Assembly (NCBI RefSeq): GCF_001643015.1
Contig: NZ_CP015622.1
Span: forward strand, 2,864,364 to 2,928,363
Reading direction: 5' to 3'
DNA: 64,000 bases
Source: Corynebacterium crudilactis
GTDB lineage: Bacteria; Actinomycetota; Actinomycetes; Mycobacteriales; Mycobacteriaceae
In this document: piece after piece, positions 54,168 through 64,000 of the stretch
Layout: each line of letters begins with the position of its first letter
Numbering within the stretch: the first letter of the stretch is position 1
Notes under the pieces: model-generated
Told to the model about the DNA's origin: nothing
What the model saw: the letters and a program-made list of their open reading frames with translations, nothing else
Database searches by the model: none
Program-made: the position numbers and the translations under genes

Positions 54168-55064
54168 TTACTTTTCAGGTGGGCGAACCACCATCATTGG
54201 ACACGGTGCGGATTGCAAGAGTGCACGTGAGGTAGAGCCAAGGAGCATGCCCTTGAAACCGCCCCGTCCGTGGGAACCGACAACGAGTAGCTGTGCATTT
54301 TCGGACGCGTCAGTGAGAGCGCGCACTGGGCGATCACGGGTGATAACCTTCTTGACCGTCACGCTTGGATACTTTGCAACCAAAGGGGCGAGGCGTTCAA
54401 TCAGCATGTCAGTCTGCTGGCGTTCCACTTCATCCCACTGCTGCTGAGCTGCCGCAAGACCAGCCAGAGAAGCTTGAACCTGCATGTCCATCCAAGTGTG
54501 CACTGCAACGAGTTCAGAGCTGCGAGCTTCCGCTTCCGCAAAAGCGTATTCAGTTGCACGCTGAGAAACCTCTGAGCCATCAACACCAACAACCACTGGG
54601 CCGTACTTGGTATTCTCATTGACCGCGCTGTCTTCGCGAACGACAACCACAGGGCACTTTGCGTGGCTAACCACGGCACCGGACACGGATCCCATGACCA
54701 TTCCAGACAGTCCGCCAAGGCCGCGGGAACCCATCACAATCATGGTGACATCGGAAGACATTTCCAGCAGCATATCGATGGGGCTGCCTTCTGCGATGGT
54801 GTGCCCAATCTTGATGTCTGGTGCAACCTCATGGGCAATGTCACGCGCTTCGTTGACCTTCTCCAGGGACTCTTCCTGAAGATCATCAAAAAGTTCTTGA
54901 GGTGGAACCATTCCCTCTGCATAGAGGAACTGAGGCATGGTGTAGCTGGACGCCAAACGAAGTGGAATGCCGCGTTTGTTGGCGGTATTTGCAGCCCACC
55001 GCACAGCTTGTTTGGAGGCGTTCGAGCCATCTACTGCTACAACGACAATATCTTCAATGCTCAT
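54168..55064 (-). CDS. Tandem universal stress protein (two Usp domains)
   Basis: This 298-residue protein has two Usp domains (about 5-148 and 158-296). Each has the ATP-binding pattern: IVVVAVDGSNAS...MGSRGLGGLSGMVMGSVS in the first and VVVGVDGSEVS...VGSHGRGGFKGMLLGSTS in the second. ATG 55064 has GAAAGG ten bases upstream; an in-frame extension of about 75 residues has no Usp features. C. glutamicum has a Usp gene (cg3255) in this place. It likely helps in starvation or oxygen stress. Confidence 0.9.
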   Translation of the reverse strand: MSIEDIVVVAVDGSNASKQAVRWAANTANKRGIPLRLASSYTMPQFLYAEGMVPPQELFDDLQEESLEKVNEARDIAHEVAPDIKIGHTIAEGSPIDMLLEMSSDVTMIVMGSRGLGGLSGMVMGSVSGAVVSHAKCPVVVVREDSAVNENTKYGPVVVGVDGSEVSQRATEYAFAEAEARSSELVAVHTWMDMQVQASLAGLAAAQQQWDEVERQQTDMLIERLAPLVAKYPSVTVKKVITRDRPVRALTDASENAQLLVVGSHGRGGFKGMLLGSTSRALLQSAPCPMMVVRPPEK

Positions 55065-55203
55065 GTCAGTTGACCTTTCATTGATTGGTGAATCCTGCGT
55101 TACAGTTTGTGTGTTTTCATGATCTCCAACACCTTTAAGTGTAGCGCGTATATCCGAAAGGCACAGCTGGTTAGTACCAGTATTTTTGAGTCTTAAGACA
55201 CTA

Positions 55204-56202
55204 TTAAGACAAAGCCTTCCAAGCCTTGCCAAGTGCAGCGATAGAGTTGAACCGAACGTGAGGATCATAGGCATACGTGACCGTAATGATCTCATCTAGC
55301 TTGTATCGATGAGCGAATTCTTGCAGTTGCTCTACGACAGCATCAGCAGTGCCGATAAAAGTCATTTCCAAGGAATTTTCGATGTGCTGCCACACCTGTG
55401 GGTCCAGCTTGTCTTTTAGATTATGTACCGGTGGTGCGAGCTTGCCGCGTGAATTCGTCACAATTCCTGCGAACATTTGTCGCAGTGTAGAGATCTGAAA
55501 CTCTGCTTCTTCTTGTGTATCGCACACTAAAACATTGGCTGCAGCCATCACATAAGGATGGGTCGCTCGTTCCCTATAAGAAGCAATCGCAGGACCCATT
55601 TGGAAGGGGGCAAAGTGGCTGGCAAATACGAAAGGAAGATCCAATTGGGCAGCCATGGCGGCGCCATTGATGGAAGATCCCAACATAAATAGCGGAACAT
55701 GGGAAGTAATCCCTGGATGCGCGATGACCAGCGGGCGTTCATCGGGGGAGTCCAAATAATTTTGGAGGGAAGTAACCTGAGAGAGGACGTCGTCGACAAG
55801 CGAACTTGCCCTACCCAATTCCCGCGCCGTCATGGGATCCGTGCCTGGTGCACGCCCCAGGCCAGCTTCAATGCGGCCAGGGTAGATTGCCTCTAAGGTG
55901 CCTAGCTCCTCAGCCACGTGCAGCGCCGAGTGATTCGGCAGCATAATACCGCCTGAGCCCACACGAATACGCTCAGTGTGGCCAGCAATATGACCCATGA
56001 GCAGCGTCGTTGCAGATGACGCCAAGCTTTCCGAATTGTGATGCTCTGCCACCCAAAAACGAGCATATTCATGCTCTTCGGCGATTTGCGCTGCACGCAC
56101 AGTATGCGCAATGGCCTCACCGGCCGTCATGCCTTCGCTCAATGCCACCAGATCCAGCACGCTCAATCGTGGTTTTGGCTGCTCTCCGACTACACTGACC
56201 AT
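55204..56202 (-). CDS. Luciferase-like monooxygenase (LLM class oxidoreductase)
   Basis: This 332-residue flavin-dependent protein has the TIM-barrel luciferase-like features: YARFWVAEHHN near residue 50, IRVGSGGIMLPNHSALHVAE and PGRIEAGLGRAPGTDP. It fits the MsnO8-type group of LLM oxidoreductases, usually FMN-linked with unknown substrate. The start ATG 56202 is close to the small peptide's stop (56209), so it may be co-transcribed with it. Confidence 0.87.
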   Translation of the reverse strand: MVSVVGEQPKPRLSVLDLVALSEGMTAGEAIAHTVRAAQIAEEHEYARFWVAEHHNSESLASSATTLLMGHIAGHTERIRVGSGGIMLPNHSALHVAEELGTLEAIYPGRIEAGLGRAPGTDPMTARELGRASSLVDDVLSQVTSLQNYLDSPDERPLVIAHPGITSHVPLFMLGSSINGAAMAAQLDLPFVFASHFAPFQMGPAIASYRERATHPYVMAAANVLVCDTQEEAEFQISTLRQMFAGIVTNSRGKLAPPVHNLKDKLDPQVWQHIENSLEMTFIGTADAVVEQLQEFAHRYKLDEIITVTYAYDPHVRFNSIAALGKAWKALS

Positions 56203-56208
56203 ATTAAA

Positions 56209-56349
56209 TTATCCCGCGTTCACCTGTGCAGCATCAGTGTTTGCAGGGAACAGCAGGTCAAATAGCACGCGGCCAACCTGGGCAAAAATAGCACCAAGGT
56301 CCGTGCTGAAGAATTCGATGATTGGGTTGATGATTGCGTTGAAGTCCAT
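56209..56349 (-). CDS. 46-residue amphipathic peptide, PorA/PorH-like candidate
   Basis: The frame begins MDFNAIINPIIEFF (ATG 56349), continues with alternating hydrophobic and polar residues (DLGAIFAQVGRVLFDLLFP), and ends with NTDAAQVNAG. It is acidic, Lys-free and has no signal peptide, and so recalls the small mycomembrane porins of corynebacteria (PorA 45, PorH 57 residues), which also lack signal peptides. It shares its upstream region with the divergent pseudouridine synthase gene. No clear ribosome-binding site; I recognise no exact family. Confidence 0.5.
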   Translation of the reverse strand: MDFNAIINPIIEFFSTDLGAIFAQVGRVLFDLLFPANTDAAQVNAG

Positions 56350-56377
56350 GTCTAACAGGGTAGTACAAAAGCCAAAG

Positions 56378-57346
56378 ATGAAGGCTCCATTACCCATCCG
56401 CGACGGGCTCAACCCTTCCCGAATCCGCCTGCCGCTTGATGCAGAGCCCATCCGCGCCATCGACTTTGTCGAATATCTAATTTCCACACAGCGCCACCGT
56501 AACCCCCTCGACGACGCACAAGCACTAAAAGAGCGTTTCGACGCCAACCTCGTTGTCAATCACTACGGCGTGCCTTATGCTGCCGACGATATGGTCAACC
56601 CCGACGACGATATTTGGTTCTACCGCATGCCCGCCGCCGAGTGGCCCGTCCCCTATGAAATCCATGTCATTTTCGAAGACGACGATATCTTAGTCATCGA
56701 CAAACCACCCTATCTAGCTAGCATGCCCCGCGGCCGACATATCACTGAAACTGCACTGGTAAAAATGCGTGTCCGCACCGGCAACAATGATCTCACCCCA
56801 GCTCACCGCCTCGATAGACTCACCTCTGGAGTGCTAGTCATGGTGAAAAAGCCCGAGCTACGTGGCGCCTACCAAACACTCTTTGCCAGGCGCGAAGCCT
56901 CCAAAACCTACGAAGCAATTGCCGAATATATCCCAGGGCTACTAGACAATGGGCCAGCTATTTGGGAATCACGTATCGAAAAAGAACGTGGCATTGTGCA
57001 AGCATTTGTTGTGGAAGGCCCCATCAATGCACGCACTGAACTCGTCTCAGTAACCCCTGTTGATGATGCCGAACAACGCGTCCTGGAAGATATGCACGGC
57101 CCGCTCCCCCGCCAAGCCCGTTATGTTCTAGCTCCATCAACAGGAAAAACCCACCAGCTGCGCATCCACATGCGTGACTTCGCAGCACCTATTCTTGGCG
57201 ACCCACTGTACCCAGTACTGCATGCAGTTGATGATGAAGACTACACCACCCCGATGCATCTGATCGCCCGCACTTTAACCTTCGTGGACCCTCAAACCCA
57301 TGAAGAACGAACCTTCGTGAGCACCCGACCTACCGGTAGTTTGTAA
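56378..57346 (+). CDS. RluA-family pseudouridine synthase
   Basis: This 322-residue enzyme isomerises uridine in RNA. The catalytic block is HRLDRLTSGVLV (Asp of HRLD), with SKTYEAIAEY, GKTHQLRIHM and ILGDPLYP after it. An N-terminal extension (about 1-90) replaces an S4 domain. I use ATG 56378; the upstream extension would overlap the small peptide gene. Target could be rRNA or tRNA. It sits about 1.7 kb from the rRNA operon end, possibly by chance. Confidence 0.88.
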   Translation: MKAPLPIRDGLNPSRIRLPLDAEPIRAIDFVEYLISTQRHRNPLDDAQALKERFDANLVVNHYGVPYAADDMVNPDDDIWFYRMPAAEWPVPYEIHVIFEDDDILVIDKPPYLASMPRGRHITETALVKMRVRTGNNDLTPAHRLDRLTSGVLVMVKKPELRGAYQTLFARREASKTYEAIAEYIPGLLDNGPAIWESRIEKERGIVQAFVVEGPINARTELVSVTPVDDAEQRVLEDMHGPLPRQARYVLAPSTGKTHQLRIHMRDFAAPILGDPLYPVLHAVDDEDYTTPMHLIARTLTFVDPQTHEERTFVSTRPTGSL

Positions 57347-57448
57347 TCCTGCAGTGCTTGTTAAAAGTGTTTTATACTTGCTCCGCAAAATATGCGATTC
57401 TATTTAGATCTGAAGAATACCAAGTCTAACGATCATTGAAGATTCGCT

Positions 57449-58127
57449 TCACTCAGTTTTTAAAACTGAGCAAAAGTAAATGCTTCTAGTACCAAGAAAA
57501 GCCGGGTTGCACAGATACAGAACGTCGCTTCTAGCAACTCCGGCAGAGTAATTTTTATACCGCAATTGATACAAAATAATTGCTCGTTTTAGCACCAGGT
57601 ATGAAACGAGTAACAGCGGTCCAACATCTCTATCAATCTTCGCAGATAAAAGCCCCATACCAGCAGGAACCATACTGTTTTCCGCGCTTGGTATCTCAAC
57701 ACGACTCAACGAATGATGATAGTACCCATGTGCCGCTGCGCTAGACATACGCCATAGCTGCTGTATGTTCGAACGAATAAGCTGGTCTTCTGTAGTGTCT
57801 CCACTGAACGCTTCAAGAACAACTGTTTTAATCACCTCAGTCTGGATAATCTGGTGTTTTTTAGCATCCAAATTCGGATAAATACTCTGACCAATCTCAT
57901 CGAGTTCAGTGCGTTTATTGACTAATCGTTGCCTTTCAATCTCTATTTTCAGCCCAATTACCGAATGTAGGCAACTTAGTTAAAGCAGAAAGGGACTCTT
58001 TTACTTCCTTTGCCTTCAATTTAAATGCACGTTTTAAATGCACGTTGCTGTCGTTCTTTCCGTAACAATCGTCCAGTTGTTGGCTGGACAATGTCGAGGG
58101 TTTCATCAGCGGCGCTTATGGTTGATA
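57449..58127 (-). pseudogene. Frameshifted gene of unknown family
   Basis: The 3' part (57449 to about 57975) is open without ATG; the 140 last residues start only from a TTG. Upstream, the coding trend continues in another frame (LKAKEVKESLSALTKLP, 57985-58040) and then, past a 13-bp tandem repeat (ACGTGCATTTAAA twice, around 58024-58048), in a third (DIVQPTTGRLLRKERQQRAF). Removing one 13-bp unit joins the last two. So one ancestral gene was broken by at least two frameshifts. The C-terminal part has Trp/His/Tyr-rich and hydrophobic stretches; no family recognised. Confidence 0.6.
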
Positions 58128-58128
58128 C

Positions 58129-58323
58129 ATGTCCCAGATCGAACGAGAACTGCCCAATGATTATTCCGATGCTCTAGCGACTTTAAAGACGCTGATTCAT
58201 GACGCTCAGCACCGCGCCCAGCGGGTGGTCAATACGGCCATGGTTGAACTGTACTGGAATATTGGACGAACCATTCTTGATCGTCAGGCAGAACATCCGT
58301 GGGGAAGTAAAGTTCTCGACTAG
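58129..58323 (+). pseudogene. N-terminal fragment of a DUF1016/YhcG-type nuclease gene
   Basis: A 64-residue frame contains the DUF1016 N-terminus: LIHDAQHRAQRVVNTAMVELYWNIG, then LDRQAEHPWGSKVLD and a stop. Family members continue for another 250 residues with a PDDEXK nuclease domain, which is missing here. It is a truncated gene and lies head-on against the broken gene before it. Confidence 0.7.
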
Positions 58324-58347
58324 GTCCTATCGCAGAGTTGAGGAAAA

Positions 58348-58785
58348 ATGGAGGCGGTTTTAGAGGTGGAAGATTCTAAAGATGACAAAACGACACCACC
58401 GATCATCTGCCCTGTTCCTTTATGGGAGCTAGACAAGGCGCATCAGTTTTTTTCTGGTAAAGATGTTTCAGAAATGTTTGTTCGGACTAGGTTGTTCGAA
58501 GATGATGTGTTTGCAGAATTTACAATTGCAGAGTTAATTGAATTGAAATGGTACAGGGATATCTCTTCTTTAATCCTGCAGTATAAAAAATGGCATGAGG
58601 TTGGAGTGCTTGAGTGGATTCCGGATCAGAGAGTACATCAAGAGACTTCTCCTTTTTCTGTCTACTTTTCGGAGACTAAAATTCCCGAACTATATCTCAC
58701 CGAAGAACCAGATCATAGCCACTGGGGCCCGGTAAAGTATTGGGGAGAGCGAAGAACACCTCGAGAATCATGGGAGCTAGATTAG
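58348..58785 (+). CDS. Orphan 145-residue acidic protein
   Basis: Starts with ATG 58348 after TTGAGGAAAA, a fair ribosome-binding site. The product is acidic, rich in Glu, Asp, Trp and Pro, with no signal peptide or membrane segment; blocks are PLWELDKAHQFF, FAEFTIAELIELKWYRDI and HWGPVKYWGERR. I recognise no family. Codon use is more A/T-rich than the neighbours, as in the Abi_2 gene. It lies among gene remnants and may be the cargo of a past mobile segment. Confidence 0.6.
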   Translation: MEAVLEVEDSKDDKTTPPIICPVPLWELDKAHQFFSGKDVSEMFVRTRLFEDDVFAEFTIAELIELKWYRDISSLILQYKKWHEVGVLEWIPDQRVHQETSPFSVYFSETKIPELYLTEEPDHSHWGPVKYWGERRTPRESWELD

Positions 58786-58902
58786 TAAGCAACCTTCAAT
58801 AAGAGACTTGAAGTAGATCTAGAATGAGCAAAAGTGTGTCATTTTTTGGGCGGCGGATTTTCCCGCATACGGTATAAGCCCTGTTTTTGGGTATAAAAAA
58901 GA

Positions 58903-58945
58903 GGGGTGGGTAAGACCAACAACAACTGTTGGTCTTACCCACCCC
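58903..58945 (-). terminator. Second terminator hairpin of the rRNA operon
   Basis: A 19-bp perfect stem (GGGGTGGGTAAGACCAACA and its complement) around ACAAC. On the minus strand it is followed by CTCTTTTTTATA, an intrinsic terminator tail. Confidence 0.93.
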
Positions 58946-58960
58946 TGTTCATAGAAACAC

Positions 58961-59002
58961 GGATAAGCCCAGCAACACTAAAACGTGTTGCTGGGCTTAT
59001 CC
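58961..59002 (-). terminator. First terminator hairpin of the rRNA operon
   Basis: An 18-bp perfect stem (GGATAAGCCCAGCAACAC and its complement) around TAAAAC, 19 bases after the 5S end. It lacks a long T-run, so the hairpin nearer 58.9 kb probably completes termination. Confidence 0.88.
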
Positions 59003-59020
59003 ATCTATCTTTTTAAGTTT

Positions 59021-59140
59021 TAGGTCGGCGGTAACCTACTCTCCCACACCCTCCCGAGTGCAGTACCATCAGCGTAACCAGGCTTAGCTTCCGGGTTCGA
59101 AATGGGACCGGGCGTTTCCCTGCTACTATCACCACCGACA
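59021..59140 (-). rRNA. rrf: 5S ribosomal RNA
   Basis: The minus strand reads from TGTCGGTGGTGATAGTAGC to the complementary ACCGCCGACC end, with CCCATTTCGAACCCGGAAGC in the middle, a 5S hallmark. About 120 nt; ends are set by the pairing of the terminal stem. Confidence 0.95.
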
Positions 59141-59267
59141 CACCTTGTGTCACACCAAACACCAACCAATAAGGTTGGTTGTGTTGTGTCAGATACTGCA
59201 TAATGGACGCGAGCTTATATTCATTTGCTCTTTGTTACGTTGCGTTACACCACACACTAATCGTGTT

Positions 59268-64000
<4,733 letters not shown>

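Overview
The window is a stretch of Corynebacterium chromosome closely related to C. glutamicum. Three things support this. The gene order serS, GntR regulator, pheA, lcpB, glpQ-type GDPD, gntP, pyruvate-kinase-like, ldh, lldR, lldD, msrA, sodA, hrrSA, mcbR, rRNA is one I know from C. glutamicum. Several proteins are near-identical in my memory to their C. glutamicum counterparts, notably McbR and HrrSA with D54 and H217 in the expected places. LldR-type operators lie in front of both ldh and the lactate permease gene. I cannot name the species.

Layout. 1-8.8 kb: lipid and amino-acid housekeeping genes (HAD phosphatase, PlsC-type acyltransferase, serS, a HutC-type GntR regulator, a secreted protein plus small zincin, a histidine phosphatase, pheA, a short amidase and a CPBP membrane protein). 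9.2-17.0 kb: a compact sortase-assembled pilus operon made of a major pilin (LPSTG), a class C sortase, a small minor or base pilin (LASTG), a 1072-residue anchored surface protein (LPNTG) and a second class C sortase. It is visibly richer in G+C than its surroundings and looks imported. The higher G+C runs on through lcpB and seems to begin inside the CPBP gene, which suggests a swap by homologous recombination. 18.5-28.9 kb: DUF5926, glycerophosphodiesterase, an esterase behind a 43-bp tandem duplication, gluconate permease, pyruvate-kinase-like protein, L-lactate dehydrogenase, a membrane alpha/beta hydrolase and a HAD phosphatase. 29-34 kb: the lactate module (FMN reductase, lldR, metallophosphoesterase, lactate permease, lldD). 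34-45.6 kb: secreted phosphoesterase, LURP-one protein, M20 amidohydrolase, msrA, sodA, a LysR/MFS divergent pair, a membrane-cupredoxin fusion and a TM0106-type nuclease. 45.7-57.3 kb: DUF6474, a MarR remnant, hrrA/hrrS, a DUF2020 lipoprotein, an Abi_2 protein, class E sortase with a 50-residue membrane partner, a YidC-like insertase, mcbR, small stress proteins, a luciferase-like oxidoreductase, a tiny amphipathic peptide and an RluA-type pseudouridine synthase. 57.4-58.8 kb: gene debris and an orphan. 58.9-64 kb: an rRNA operon on the minus strand (5S, 23S, 16S running off the end) closed by two strong tandem hairpins.

How it fits together. Lactate is produced by Ldh and re-oxidised by LldD; both genes carry the same operator, consistent with control by LldR encoded between them. 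The pilus cassette carries its own polymerising sortases, while the LASTG signal of its small pilin fits the class E housekeeping sortase near 51 kb, so the imported cassette may use a resident anchoring enzyme. HrrSA and McbR are global regulators (haem and sulfur metabolism in C. glutamicum) whose targets lie mostly outside the window.
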